The notes beneath the pieces are model-generated. The model saw only the letters and a list, made by a program, of their open reading frames with translations, did no database searches and was not told where the DNA came from. Position numbers and translations under genes: made by a program. From Actinomycetota bacterium (GTDB lineage Bacteria; Actinomycetota; Nitriliruptoria; Euzebyales; JAHELV01), in assembly GCA_019347695.1 (NCBI GenBank), contig JAHWKT010000006.1:1-46007 (forward strand): a DNA stretch of 46,007 nucleotides. The letters run 5' to 3'. Each line of letters opens with the position of its first letter. Positions within the stretch are counted from its first letter, which is position 1. This document shows positions 1 to 10,000 of this stretch, in pieces.

Positions 1-521
1 TCGGCGGCGGCTGGTCGAGCATCGCCGTCGCACGGGCCTACCCGGAGGCGACGGCCGACGGCTTCGACGTCGACGAGGCGTCGGTCGAGATGGCACGACG
101 CAACGCCGCCGAGGCCGGCGTCGACGACCGGGTACGGTTCATCCACGCGGACGCCGGCGAGATCGACGGCGAGTACGACGCGGTGTGCTTCTTCGAGTGT
201 GTGCACGACATGCCACGCCCGGTCGAGGTACTGTCCGCCGCACGTCGCATCCTGCGGCCGGGCGGAATCGTCGTGGTCATGGACGAGGCTGTCGGCGACG
301 AGTTCACCGCGCCAGGCGACGAGGTCGAGCGCCTCATGTACGGGCTCAGCCTGCTGATCTGCCTGCCCGACGGTATGTCCCACCAGCCGTCGGCGGGCAC
401 CGGCACCGTCTTTCGCCCGAGCACGCTGCGCCGCTACGCGCAGGACGCGGGCTTCACCGACATCGAGGTGCTGCCCATCACTGACTTCGGGTTCTGGCGC
501 TTCTACCAGCTGCACGTCTGA
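1..521 (+). CDS. Class I SAM-dependent methyltransferase (3' part, runs off left edge)
   Basis: The reading frame is open from base 3 and ends with TGA at 519-521; the real start lies left of the window, so the Met at base 90 is internal. The visible protein begins with a glycine-rich SAM-binding loop (GGGWSS), followed by the acidic residue that usually holds the ribose (GFDVDE). Next come HADAGEI (adenine-binding loop region) and the post-motif strand CFFECVHDMPRP, then RRILRPGGIVVVMDE, typical of the class I Rossmann methyltransferase fold. It would transfer a methyl group from SAM in the cytoplasm; the substrate cannot be read from sequence. It is convergent with the regulator at 545, only 23 bases away. 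The class is secure, the substrate unknown. Confidence 0.85.
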   Translation, partial: GGGWSSIAVARAYPEATADGFDVDEASVEMARRNAAEAGVDDRVRFIHADAGEIDGEYDAVCFFECVHDMPRPVEVLSAARRILRPGGIVVVMDEAVGDEFTAPGDEVERLMYGLSLLICLPDGMSHQPSAGTGTVFRPSTLRRYAQDAGFTDIEVLPITDFGFWRFYQLHV

Positions 522-544
522 CGACGCCTGGACGCGCACGTCGG

Positions 545-2830
545 TCAGCGGTCGCCGAGGTCGTCGAGAACCGTGCGCATCCACGCGATCACCTCGTCGT
601 CGCGCATCGCCGCCCCGCGCTCGCGAGCGGCCGCACGCTGCCCCGGCGGCAGCCGTTCGGCCAGGGTGGCGTCGGCCGCGGCCAGGCGGTCGGCGTCCGC
701 ACCCCAGGGTTCGGTGGCGGTGGTCCGGGCCGACAGCGCGCCGTGCAGTGTGGCGGCCTGCTCGTTCGCGCCGAGGCGCACCAGCAGGCCCACGATGCTG
801 CGGGCCGCGATCCACTGCTGCGTCCAGTTGCCAGCTCGGTGCCAGCGGTCGACAATCTCGCGGAACAGCGGGACGGCGAGCGTCGCGTCGCCATGCCGTG
901 CATGCAGCGAGGCGACCGTCACCAGCGCCACGCCGGTGAGGAAGCGCTCGTCGAGCGCGCGGCTCCGCGTCAACGTCTGCTCGGCGATCGCCATGGCCCG
1001 CGGTGGGTCGATGTCGGCCAGGGCCTCGGCCAGGCAGTACAGCGCCCACGCGGTGGCGGCGTGGTCGTCGTCGCGATGGGCTGTCGCCAGCATCTGCTCG
1101 GCGGCGGCCACGGCGACCGGCCCGGCGCCCTGGTAGGCCTGCACCAGCAGCTCGCTGACCCGGGACCAGGTCAGTAGCGCGCGATGGCCGCGACGCAGGG
1201 GCAGGCGGCGGAGCCGGGTGCTGAGCCACCTGACGTCCTCGAGGCGGCCCTCGTACAACGCGATCTCGGCCAGGGTGTACAGCGCGATCGCGCCACCGGG
1301 GTCGCGCGGCCCGGTGGCGCCGGCGAGGCCACGATCGGCATAGGTCGTGGCCTGCGCGAGGTCGCCCCGGAACCGCGCGCTGAGCGCGGCGGCACCGTAG
1401 GCGTCGACCAGCCACGCGGACCTGCTGGCCACCTGCTCGGCCCGCTCGATCGTGCGTTCCGCCCAACTGAACGCCTCGCCGTGCGCACGCTGCTCGGCGT
1501 AGATCGGCAGCGCGGAGACCAGCCGCAGTGCCAGATCGAGATCGTTCGCGCACGCCCACGCGTGTGCGGCGCGCAGCTCGTCGATGACCTGGTCGAGCAC
1601 CGCCACGCGCGCGGGGTTGTCGGCGTCGTACAGGCCATCGGCGGTCGACTCGGCGAGCTCGACGAAGTACCGGGCGTGGGCGCGTCGCGTGGCCGGCTCG
1701 TGTCCGCTGGCCGCCAGACGCTCGCGGCCGTACGCGCGGAGCGTCTCGAGCAGCGAGTACCGCGCCGCACCGTCGCCCGTCGAGGCCACCACCATCGATG
1801 CGTCGACCAGGTCCGCGATCACGTCGGCGACGTCGGGCAGCTCGACGTCATCGCCGGCCATGGCGACGACCTGCTCGACCGCGGCGAGGGTGACGTCGCC
1901 CGCGAAGACCGACAACCGCTCGAACACCCGCTGCGCACGCGGATCGAGCAGGTCGTAGGACCAGTCGACCACGGCGCGCAACGTCCGATGCCGTTCGACA
2001 CCGCCGCCGCGCGCCCCACGCAGCACCCGGAACCGCCAGGTGAGCCGGTCGACGAGGTCATCCGGTCCCATCGACCGCATCCGCGTGGCCGCCAGCTCCA
2101 GCGCGAGCGGCACACCGTCGAGCCGCCTGCAGATGTCCGCGACCGTCTCGTAGTTGGCGTCGGTGAGCGTGAACGGACCCGCCGCCGCGGCGCGACGGGT
2201 GAACAACGCGATGGCGGGCACGGCCTCGGCCCGCGCGGCATCGGGGATCGTGCCGGGCGGTGGGACGGCCAGCGGGGGCACGGCGATCACCTGCTCGCTC
2301 GGCGCACCGATCCGTTCCCGGCTGGTCACCAGCACCCGGACTCCGGGGCAGTCCCGGACGAGCGCGGTGACCAGCGCGCCGACGTTGTCGACGACGTGTT
2401 CGGCGTTGTCGAGCACCAGCAACGCCCGCTGGTGCCGCAGGTAGTCGACGACACCCGACACGGGCGCCATGCCTGGCCGCAGCTGCGCGTCGAGCACCGT
2501 CATGACCATCTCGGTGACCGCGCCGCCGGCATCGAGTGACGCGAGCTCACACCACCAGGCGCCGTCGCGGTAGCCGGGGGCGAGCCCGCTGGCGGCCGCC
2601 ATCGCGACGCTGGTCTTGCCGACGCCGCCGGGTCCGATGAGCGTCACGACCGGGGCATCGCCGACCGTCTCGGTGATCTGCGCGACCAGCGACGCGCGTC
2701 CGATGAGCTCCGTGGGCGCCGGCAGGTTGCCCGGTCGTCCACCGGCGTCGACATCGATGGGCGACAGCGGCGACACGCCGTCGCCGGCAAGCGGGCGCGA
2801 CGGCCGCGGCGCGGGGGTCGCGGACGGCAC
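545..2830 (-). CDS. AfsR/SARP-type regulator, NB-ARC ATPase and TPR part (downstream half of a split gene)
   Basis: This 761-residue ORF is the signalling half of a SARP/AfsR-like regulator. After a proline-rich linker it has the LPAPTELIGR entry typical of NB-ARC/STAND ATPases. Walker A is GPGGVGKT (about residues 66-73), Walker B lies in LLVLDNAEHV, and GVPLALELAA is the usual GxPLA motif. A long alpha-helical TPR-like region fills the C-terminal half. The listed GTG start sits inside the frame of the upstream DNA-binding ORF (2644-3603). In that overlap the NB-ARC frame can be read further upstream as ...DPLYPVPS, matching a continuous linker. I infer that a one-base indel near 2842-2849 split one roughly 1,000-residue gene. 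Otherwise this is a separately started, translationally coupled protein. The target genes are not evident. Confidence 0.85.
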   Translation of the reverse strand: MPSATPAPRPSRPLAGDGVSPLSPIDVDAGGRPGNLPAPTELIGRASLVAQITETVGDAPVVTLIGPGGVGKTSVAMAAASGLAPGYRDGAWWCELASLDAGGAVTEMVMTVLDAQLRPGMAPVSGVVDYLRHQRALLVLDNAEHVVDNVGALVTALVRDCPGVRVLVTSRERIGAPSEQVIAVPPLAVPPPGTIPDAARAEAVPAIALFTRRAAAAGPFTLTDANYETVADICRRLDGVPLALELAATRMRSMGPDDLVDRLTWRFRVLRGARGGGVERHRTLRAVVDWSYDLLDPRAQRVFERLSVFAGDVTLAAVEQVVAMAGDDVELPDVADVIADLVDASMVVASTGDGAARYSLLETLRAYGRERLAASGHEPATRRAHARYFVELAESTADGLYDADNPARVAVLDQVIDELRAAHAWACANDLDLALRLVSALPIYAEQRAHGEAFSWAERTIERAEQVASRSAWLVDAYGAAALSARFRGDLAQATTYADRGLAGATGPRDPGGAIALYTLAEIALYEGRLEDVRWLSTRLRRLPLRRGHRALLTWSRVSELLVQAYQGAGPVAVAAAEQMLATAHRDDDHAATAWALYCLAEALADIDPPRAMAIAEQTLTRSRALDERFLTGVALVTVASLHARHGDATLAVPLFREIVDRWHRAGNWTQQWIAARSIVGLLVRLGANEQAATLHGALSARTTATEPWGADADRLAAADATLAERLPPGQRAAARERGAAMRDDEVIAWMRTVLDDLGDR

Positions 2831-3603
2831 CGGGTACAGCGGATCAGGGTCGGGTCGCCGCGCAGCACCCGCCGCTCGAGGTCCTGCAGCGCGGTCGACG
2901 GTTCGAGGCCGAGCTCGTCGCCGAGACGTGCCCGGTACCGCCGGTAGACCGCCAGCGCCTCGGCCTGCCGCCCGGCCAGGTGCAACGCGACCATCAGCTG
3001 TGCGTGCGGGCGCTCCCGCAGCGCCTGCCGTCCGATCAGCGGCTCGAGCCGGGCGATCGCGTCGTCGGTGTGGCCCTGTGCGAGCGCGGCCTCGACCCGC
3101 GCTTCGTGTGCGCCGACCCGCAGCTCCCCGAGCCGCGCGGCCTCGAACCGGGCGAACGTCTCGTCGCCGAACTCGGCGTACGCGTCACCACGCCACAGAT
3201 CGAGCGCACGGTCGAGATCGGCCGCTGCTCGGGCCGGGTCGTCGTCGAGCACCGTTCGCGCCTCCTGCACGAGCCGTTCGAACCGGCGGGCGTCGAGCTG
3301 GTCGTCATCGAGCGCCAGCACATAGCCGGGTGCGCGGGTCAGCAGGGTGACCGCGTGGTCCTCGGACGCGGCGGCGGACCGCAGCAGACGACGAAGGCGC
3401 GACACGAGGTTGTGCAACGCGCCGGTGCTGTGCTCGGGCTGGTCGTCGCCCCAGACCACGTCGGCCAGGCGGTCGGCCGAGACCACCCGAGTGGCGTCGA
3501 CGACCAGCGCGGCGAGCAGGCGCCGCAGCTTCGGTGAGGCCAGCGACACAGGCGCCCGGTCGTCAGCGACGATCTCGAGCGTGCCGAGCACCCGGACCTG
3601 CAT
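2644..3603 (-). CDS. AfsR/SARP-type regulator, winged-helix DNA-binding and BTAD part
   Basis: The start ATG at 3603 follows a strong Shine-Dalgarno (GGAGG). Residues 1-95 form an OmpR-type winged helix (MQVRVLGTLEI..., then SPKLRRLLAALVV). Residues about 100-245 are a bacterial transcriptional activation domain, recognisable by LDARRFERLV, ALDLWRG, HEARVEAAL and AVYRRYRARLGDELGLEPS. After LERRVLRGDPTLIR the sequence degrades into an Arg/Pro-rich tail (RCRPRPPRRGRRAR), the sign of reading a high-GC gene in the wrong frame. The NB-ARC partner continues in another frame. I infer that the last 65 or so residues are out-of-frame. Members of the family usually activate specialised-metabolism or local gene clusters. 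No obvious biosynthetic cluster is present. Confidence 0.85.
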   Translation of the reverse strand: MQVRVLGTLEIVADDRAPVSLASPKLRRLLAALVVDATRVVSADRLADVVWGDDQPEHSTGALHNLVSRLRRLLRSAAASEDHAVTLLTRAPGYVLALDDDQLDARRFERLVQEARTVLDDDPARAAADLDRALDLWRGDAYAEFGDETFARFEAARLGELRVGAHEARVEAALAQGHTDDAIARLEPLIGRQALRERPHAQLMVALHLAGRQAEALAVYRRYRARLGDELGLEPSTALQDLERRVLRGDPTLIRCTRCRPRPPRRGRRARLPATACRRCRPSMSTPVDDRATCRRPRSSSDARRWSRRSPRRSAMPRS

Positions 3604-3656
3604 CGGCCTCCTGCCCGTCCCGACGGCGCTCGGGTCGAGCGCGGTCGTCGGTCATG

Positions 3657-3896
3657 TCACAACGCGATCGTACGCCGCACCGCCTCGACGAACCGCGACG
3701 ACGCCGTCGGCGGACCTGTTTCGACTACCGACCTGCTCGGCCGCGGTCGCCAGGTTGCGCAGGGCGGTCGCGATCGCCCGCAGCGTGTCGCGTTCGCCGC
3801 GCACGTGGTGGCGTCGGGCGACGTAGCGGGGGGCGTTCCAGGTGATGAACACGTCGCCCGCGGCGTCCTCGTCTCGGTCACCACCAGTCCGGGCAC
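3657..3896 (-). pseudogene. Small unknown protein whose reading frame is broken twice
   Basis: No single frame here looks like a protein from end to end, but a composite does. It would start GTG...LVVTET in the frame ending at 3657. It then passes to the other frame for DEDAAGDVFITWNAPRYV and ERDTLRAIATALRNLATAAEQ. It returns to the first frame for ASSRFVEAVRRTIAL and stop. The middle frame gives a plausible alpha/beta fold; the flanks in that frame are Arg/Gly-rich junk. Two compensating indels, near 3860 and near 3725, would restore an approximately 80-residue protein. I do not recognise the family. Alternatively, ORF 3652-4089 is an intact unrelated protein, which its composition makes less likely. 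Confidence 0.35.
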
Positions 3897-4115
3897 GGGC
3901 GGCCCCGACCATCATCGCCGACAGCGCAGTCCTGCGTCGCATCGCACCCGCCACCCCGTCGTTCCCGCCCGCGCACCGGTGGGACCAGTCACTGCACGGC
4001 ATGGCGGTGCCGGGGCGCGACCGTGACCGCTCGACCGGTGTGCGGCGATCGTGCCGCGCACTACGGTGGACGCCACGCGGAGACGACACGTCGAGTCACG
4101 ACGATTGGTGAGGCA
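3897..4115. other. Intergenic stretch, promoter side of two divergent units
   Basis: This stretch lies between the broken small ORF (minus) and the helix-hairpin-helix gene (plus). The ORFs called across it have Arg/Pro-rich shadow composition. A candidate TACGGT -10 element lies just upstream of the plus-strand gene (about 4072-4077). I see no repeat or RNA. Confidence 0.3.
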
Positions 4116-4727
4116 ATGGGTCCGGTGATGTGGTGGTGGCGCTGGTGGATGGGGCTGGATCCCAACCGCGATCGCCAGCCGAGCACGGCCAGAAACGTGT
4201 CCGACGACGAGCGCACCGGGTCGGCCGGGCTACCCCCGCCACCGTACGACCGCAACGGTGAGCTCGAGCAGCTGCGAGGTCAGGTGGCCACGCTCACGGC
4301 GGCGAGCGCCGAGACCGACCGGCTGCGGGCAGCGCTCGACCAGGCCCGGGCCGAGGTGGCGCAGCTGCGCGCCCGCGTCGCGGAACTGGAGGCGCACGGG
4401 ACCGGTGCCGAGGTGGAGGACGCCGCGCCGGAGGCCGCGTCCACCACTGCCGACATGTCCGAGGCGAAGGCGGTGCTGGGCTCGTCGATCGCACACGACG
4501 ACCTGACCGCCATCGACGGGGTGGGCCCCAAGATCGCCGGTCTGCTGGTAAACGCGGGCATCGACACGTGGCGGGCGTTGGCCGACACCGATGTCGAGCG
4601 GCTGCGTGCGGTGCTCGACGACGCGGGCCCGCGCTACCGCATGCACGACCCGTCGCACTGGCCCCGCCAGGCCGCCCTGCTCGCCGACGGCCGGTGGCAG
4701 GAGTTCAAGGAGGCGACACAGGCGTAG
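4116..4727 (+). CDS. Helix-hairpin-helix protein with N-terminal Trp-rich segment and coiled coil
   Basis: I prefer the ATG at 4116 (GGTGAGG just upstream) over the ORF start at 4023, whose extra 31 residues look non-coding. The resulting 203-residue protein opens with a tryptophan-rich stretch (MGPVMWWWRWWMGLDP). A charged coiled coil follows at about residues 47-88 (LEQLRGQVATLTAA, LRARVAELEA). The C-terminal domain, from about 130, reads DDLTAIDGVGPKIAGLLVNAGI, a helix-hairpin-helix of the type found in proteins annotated as predicted flap endonuclease-1-like 5' DNA nucleases. The domain binds DNA backbone or mediates protein contacts; no catalytic residues are visible. The Trp-rich N-terminus may sit at the membrane interface, which is inference. 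Confidence 0.75.
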   Translation: MGPVMWWWRWWMGLDPNRDRQPSTARNVSDDERTGSAGLPPPPYDRNGELEQLRGQVATLTAASAETDRLRAALDQARAEVAQLRARVAELEAHGTGAEVEDAAPEAASTTADMSEAKAVLGSSIAHDDLTAIDGVGPKIAGLLVNAGIDTWRALADTDVERLRAVLDDAGPRYRMHDPSHWPRQAALLADGRWQEFKEATQA

Positions 4728-4752
4728 CCGGCAGCAGCTCGCGAACGACCGT

Positions 4753-5103
4753 TCAGCGCAGCAGCACCGCGACGACCAGCACGACCGCGCTCAGCGTCGC
4801 CGCACTCCAGGCCAGGCGGACGCCGGCGCTCGCCTTGGCGAAGTGCCGCTGGACCCGCACACCCCGGTCGATCGCGGTGCGCAGCGCCCACTGCGCCCAG
4901 CGGAACCGCACGGCCAGCATCGCCAGCCCAACTGGGATCACGAGGATGGCGGGACCCGGCAGCACGGTCATGGCGACGCCGGCGACGATGACACCGAACG
5001 CGGCCACGAGCCACAACACCCGAAACGCGCGGCCGTGATCGTGGTAGTGCCGCTGGACCGCGTGCACCCGCCGTTGGATGTCCTGTCTCAGCTCTTCGGT
5101 CAT
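4753..5103 (-). CDS. PGPGW-type small membrane protein
   Basis: Small integral membrane protein of the putative transmembrane PGPGW group (TIGR02611-like). From the ATG at 5103 it has about 116 residues; the ORF start at 5148 adds an unlikely Gly/Trp leader. It shows an N-terminal charged helix (TEELRQDIQRRVHAVQRHY). Two hydrophobic segments follow (VLWLVAAFGVIVAGVAMTV and AILVIPVGLAMLAVRF) with the diagnostic PGPA/PGP turn between them (LPGPAILVIPVGLA). A final hydrophobic segment sits near the C-terminus (AATLSAVVLVVAVLL). The function of the family is not known. It is convergent with the helix-hairpin-helix gene. Confidence 0.8.
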   Translation of the reverse strand: MTEELRQDIQRRVHAVQRHYHDHGRAFRVLWLVAAFGVIVAGVAMTVLPGPAILVIPVGLAMLAVRFRWAQWALRTAIDRGVRVQRHFAKASAGVRLAWSAATLSAVVLVVAVLLR

Positions 5104-5220
5104 CGCTCTGCCGTCGGCTCCGACACTGCCTGACCACCATCCTCGCACGCCACACCGCCGCCCGATCGCCCCGCGGCGCGTCGCACCGATAGCATCACAC
5201 TCCCGTCACAAGGACCCGAC

Positions 5221-6930
5221 GTGTCGATCCACACCCTGGCCGAGCAGTACTGGACCTACCTGCTGTCGATCGCGCCGTCATGGGCGACGCTGCTGGGCAT
5301 CCACGACCACGACGCCGAGCTCGAGGATCTGTCCCGCGACGCCGAAGACGACCAGCGGGCGCGGCTGGCCCGCTTCGTCGACGACGTCGAACAGCGTGAA
5401 CCCGAGGGGCACAGCGAGCGGGTCACGCACAGCATGCTGCGCGCCGAGCTGGACGGCCGGCTGCGAGCGCTGGGCGGCGCCATCGGTCACGGACCGTCGC
5501 ACGTCGTGATGTCGTGCAACCAGATGGGCGGTCCGCACCTGCTGCTGCTCCAGGCGACCGCGTCGATGACGTTTCCCGAGCCCGCACACGCGACGGCAGC
5601 GGTCCAGCGCTTCGGGCAGGCCGACCGCTATCTGGCGCAGGCGGTCGACCGGTTCCGCGAGGGCCTCGAGCTCGCGTTGCCGCCGGTCACCCGCAACCTG
5701 CGACACGTCCTTGGGCAGGTCGACGGCTACCTCGCGTCCCCGCTCGACACCGACCCGCTGCTGACCATGGCGGGGCCCGCAAACTGGGACGGCACGCAGG
5801 CCTGGCGCGACGACCTGCGGGCGGTCGCGTCGAACGTGATCCGGCCGGCGATGCAGCGGTACCGCGACGCGATCGAGGCCGAGCTCGTGCCGCACGGCCG
5901 TGACGACGAGCGCGCGGGGCTGTGCTGGCTCGATGGGGGCGACGCCATCTACCGCGACAAGGCGCGGATCTCGACCTCGACCGACATCGACCCCGACGAT
6001 GTGCACGCGGTCGGCCGCGACTACATCGACGGGCCCCTGGCGGCGGAATTCTCGGCGCTCGGCGAGCGGTTGTTCGCCACCACCGACATGACCGAGATCT
6101 TCATGCGCATGCGCAACGACGACGATCTGCGGTACCAGTCGGGCGAGCAGATGATCACCGACGCCGAGGAGGCGCTGACACGGGCTCGCGCCGAGACGAC
6201 CGATTGGTTCGGCCGGCTGCCGGTCGCCGACTGCGAGGTCAAGCCGGTGCCCGAGTTCCTGGCGTCCAGCGCGCCGCCCGCCTACTACATCCAGCCGGCG
6301 ACCGACGGCAGCCGCGGCGGCACCTACTTCCTCAACACCCGCCACGCGTCGGCGATGTTCCGGTTCGAGGGCCAGGCCACGGCCTTCCACGAGGCCATCC
6401 CCGGGCACCACCTGCAGCTGGCGATCGCCAGCGAGCTCGACGGCGTACCGGCGTTCCAGCAGCACTCGCTGCAGACGGCGTACGCCGAGGGGTGGGGGTT
6501 GTACGCGGAGCGCCTCGCCAACGAGATGGGCCTGTACTCCCAGGAACGGGATCTGCTCGGCATGCTCGCGCTCGACGCGTTCCGCGCGGCCCGTCTGGTC
6601 GTCGACACAGGGCTGCACGCGAAGGGATGGTCGCGCGAGCGCGCCGTGGAGTACATGCGCGACCACACGCCGCTGCCGTTCGAGACGATCGACGCGGAGG
6701 TCGACCGCTACATCGCCATCCCAGGTCAGGCGCTGGCGTACAAGCTCGGCCAGCTGGAGATCCGCCGACTGCGCGAGCACGCCGAGACCACGCTCGGCGA
6801 CGCCTTCGACATCGCCGGCTTCCACGACACCGTGCTCGGGTCCGGCATGGTGACCCTCGGCGTGCTCGGCGATCTGGTCGACGACTGGATGTCCGCGCAG
6901 GCGGACCGGTCGGACACGGCCGACGTCTGA
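5221..6930 (+). CDS. DUF885 family metallopeptidase-like protein
   Basis: A 569-residue protein starting at GTG (AAGGA Shine-Dalgarno 6-10 bases upstream, candidate TAGCAT -10 near 5190). It belongs to the DUF885 family, whose hallmark HEAIPGHH is present at about residues 389-396. The first HExxH-like histidines and glutamate (HEAIPGH) are expected to bind zinc, and AEGWGLYAERL, some 30 residues later, supplies the downstream glutamate. These features are as in gluzincin peptidases and carboxypeptidase Taq relatives. Length agrees with the family. There is no signal peptide, so it is likely cytosolic. The substrate is not known from sequence; dipeptidase or carboxypeptidase activity is an inference. 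Confidence 0.85.
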   Translation: MSIHTLAEQYWTYLLSIAPSWATLLGIHDHDAELEDLSRDAEDDQRARLARFVDDVEQREPEGHSERVTHSMLRAELDGRLRALGGAIGHGPSHVVMSCNQMGGPHLLLLQATASMTFPEPAHATAAVQRFGQADRYLAQAVDRFREGLELALPPVTRNLRHVLGQVDGYLASPLDTDPLLTMAGPANWDGTQAWRDDLRAVASNVIRPAMQRYRDAIEAELVPHGRDDERAGLCWLDGGDAIYRDKARISTSTDIDPDDVHAVGRDYIDGPLAAEFSALGERLFATTDMTEIFMRMRNDDDLRYQSGEQMITDAEEALTRARAETTDWFGRLPVADCEVKPVPEFLASSAPPAYYIQPATDGSRGGTYFLNTRHASAMFRFEGQATAFHEAIPGHHLQLAIASELDGVPAFQQHSLQTAYAEGWGLYAERLANEMGLYSQERDLLGMLALDAFRAARLVVDTGLHAKGWSRERAVEYMRDHTPLPFETIDAEVDRYIAIPGQALAYKLGQLEIRRLREHAETTLGDAFDIAGFHDTVLGSGMVTLGVLGDLVDDWMSAQADRSDTADV

Positions 6931-7069
6931 CCGTCTTTGCGTCATCGCCCCCACATGATTGAATCAGCGCCGCTCGCCGCGGTGACGGCCGGCACGGCCC
7001 GCACGCCGTCAGGCCTGCCCGTCGCGGGTCGCTGATGCGCGCGATACCCCTCGGACACCGCAGGAGCGC

Positions 7070-10000
7070 ATGGAACCGACGACGACGCCAGCCCTTCCAG
7101 GCACGCTCCAGGCCACGTTCTGGCCGGGCGATCCCGTCCCGTCGCGCGGGCACCTGGCGCTGTGGGGCACCGACGACCTCGTAGGCGAGATGACGCGCCT
7201 CGGGTTCTCGACAGGCACGCCGGCGACGCTGCCCACCGTGCTACCGCGTAGCCCACGGGCCTACAAGCGCACCCGCGTCGCGGACGTGCCCGCGCGACTG
7301 GTGCCGGTGCGCGGCGCGGCGGCCGCGCTGGCCGCGCTGCCGTCGCCTGCCACGCCGGCGCACCGCTGGCCGGGACGTCGCCGGCCGTCCGACTCGTTGC
7401 TGGCCTGGAGCGCCGCGGCGAAGATCGCGCTCGAGCTCGTCGCCGTCGGCCGCATCGTCCCGACTCTACGGGCGGCCGGCGACGTCGGTGTCGCCAGTTG
7501 GGCACTGGCTGGCGCGGGCGACGACCGGCTCGCCACGCTGGCAGTACGGCTGCCTCCGGCGGCGCATGCGGTGCGCATCGACGGCGAGGACGTGGTCTGG
7601 TCGCCGGTCGGCCTGGTCGCCACGTTCGCGGATGCCGTCGCCGACGCGTTCGCCCGCGAGGCGGCGACGAACCGCACGACGGGTGCCCGCCGACGCAGCG
7701 ACACGACAAGCGGCGCGGTCGCGCGGCGCCGTGGCCAGTGGCCCCACACCTGGGTCGGCGGTCTGACGGACCGGGCCGACCCCGTGGTCGGGGGCCTCGA
7801 CGGTGACGCGACGCTGCATGCCGAGCAGCTCGCCCAGTGGAGCGCGCCGGTCCGCACCCGCCGCGACGGCGGCGCGCGGCTGTGCCTGCGACTGGCCACG
7901 CCGCCGCCGGTGGGGCCCAGCGACGAGCCGTGGTGGCGCGTCGACTACCTGTTGCAGGCGGCCGACGACCCGAGCCTGATCGTCGAGGCCGACCGCGTGT
8001 GGGACGCCGCCGACGCCCGCGTCGATCTCGGCGGCCTGCGGGTCGGCGACGCGCACGAGGCGCTGATCCGCGGGCTGGCCGAGGCCGCCCGCCTGTTCGA
8101 TCCCCTGCGCCCCAGCCTGTCGCTGGCCCGGCCGGCGGGCGTCGATCTCGACACCGACACCGCCGCCGACCTGCTGGACGCATCGGGCGACCTCGCCGCC
8201 GCCGGGCTCGGCGTGCTGTTGCCGACCGAGCTGACCAGCGACGGGCAACGGCGCCTGCGCGCGCGGATGCGGGTCGGCGCGACGACCGAGACGCCCGGCG
8301 CGGGCCTCTCGGGCGCGGGACTCGACGCCGAGACGTTGGGCGCGTTCACCTGGGAGGTGGCGTTGGGCGACGACACGCTCGACGCCGACGAGTTCGCCGA
8401 GATCGTCGCGCTCAAGCAGCCGCTGGTCTCGTGGCGCGGCCGGTGGGTACGTGTCGACCCCGACGAGGCGTTGCGGCTGGCCGACCTGGCCGCCACGACC
8501 GGCCGGCTGGCGCCCGGCGAGGCGCTGGCGGGGGCGCTGGCCGGCGAGCGTGACGACCCCCACCTGGGCCGGGTCGAGACGGTCGCCGACGGCCACCTGG
8601 CCGACCTCGTCACGCGGCTGCGCGACGGCGCCGCCCGCGACACACCCGATCTCACCGGCATCGTCGCCACCCTGCGCGACTACCAGCACCGCGGCGTGGC
8701 CTGGCTCCAGGCGATGGCAGGCCTGGGCCTCGGCACCGTGCTGGCCGACGACATGGGCCTGGGCAAGACGCTGCAGTCCATCGCGCTGCTGGCGTCGCGG
8801 GCGCAGGACCGCCCCCACCTGGTGGTGTGCCCGACATCGGTGGTCGGCAACTGGGAGCGCGAGCTGGCACGGTTCGCACCCGACCTGCCCGTGTTGCGCC
8901 ACCACGGCCCGGAGCGCGCGACCGAGCGCGACGCGTTCGTGCCGGGCTCGGTCGCGGTGACCAGCTACGGGCTGGTCCGCCGCGACGTGGACCTGCTCGC
9001 CGACGTCGACTGGGACACCGTGGTGCTCGACGAGGCCCAGCAGGTCAAGAACCACGCGTCGAAGGCCGCGCGCGCCGTGCGCCGGTTGCCCGCCCAGGCC
9101 CGCGTGGCGCTTACCGGCACGCCGGTCGAGAACCGCCTCGCCGAGCTCTGGGCGATCGTCGACTTCGCCGATCCGGGCCTGCTGGGGCCATTCACGCGTT
9201 TCCGCGAGCACTACGCGGTGCCCGTCGAGCGCTGGGGCGACACCGACGCCGCCGCCCGCCTGCGCCGCATCGTCGCGCCGTTCCTGCTGCGCCGCACCAA
9301 GTCGGAGGTGGCGACCGACCTGCCTCCCAAGCAGGAGGGCACGGTCGTGTGCAACCTCACGCGCGAGCAGGCCACGCTGTACCAGGCGGCCGTCGACCGC
9401 GTCTTCGACGAGGGGCTCGCCGACGACGGCATCGACCGGCGCGGCCAGATCCTGGCGCTGCTGACCGCGCTCAAGCAGATCTGCAACCACCCCGCCCAGT
9501 ACCTGCGCGAGCGGGGACCGCTGCCGGGGCGCTCTGGCAAGCTGGCCCGCACCGCGGAGATGCTGGCCGAGGTCGCCGCCGCCGGCGACCGCGCGCTGGT
9601 GTTCACCCAGTACCGCGGCATGGGCGACCTGCTTGCCCGCCACCTCGCCGACCGGCTCGATGTCGCCGAGGTTCCGTTCCTGCACGGCGGTGTCACCGCC
9701 GCGGCGCGCGACGCGATGGTGGCGGCCTTCCAGTCGGGCGAGGACCCCTCGCCCGTGCTGCTGGTGTCGATCAAGGCCGGCGGCACAGGGTTGAACCTGA
9801 CCGCGGCGACCCACGTCGTGCACTACGACCGCTGGTGGAACCCCGCCGTCGAGGACCAGGCGACCGACCGCGCCTACCGCATCGGCCAGACGCGGTCGGT
9901 GACCGTCCACAAGCTGGTCACCGCCGGCACGGTCGAGGAGCGTGTCGCCGACCTGCTCGAGCGCAAGCGCGCCCTGGCCGACGCCGTCGTGGGCACCGGC

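Noticed and set aside
1184-2539. Long plus-strand ORF opposite the NB-ARC gene
   Set aside because: Arg/Gly/Asp-rich shadow composition; the minus strand has clear ATPase motifs.
5278-6954. 558-residue minus-strand ORF opposite the DUF885 gene
   Set aside because: Val/Gly/Arg-rich antisense shadow; the HEAIPGH gene on the plus strand is real.
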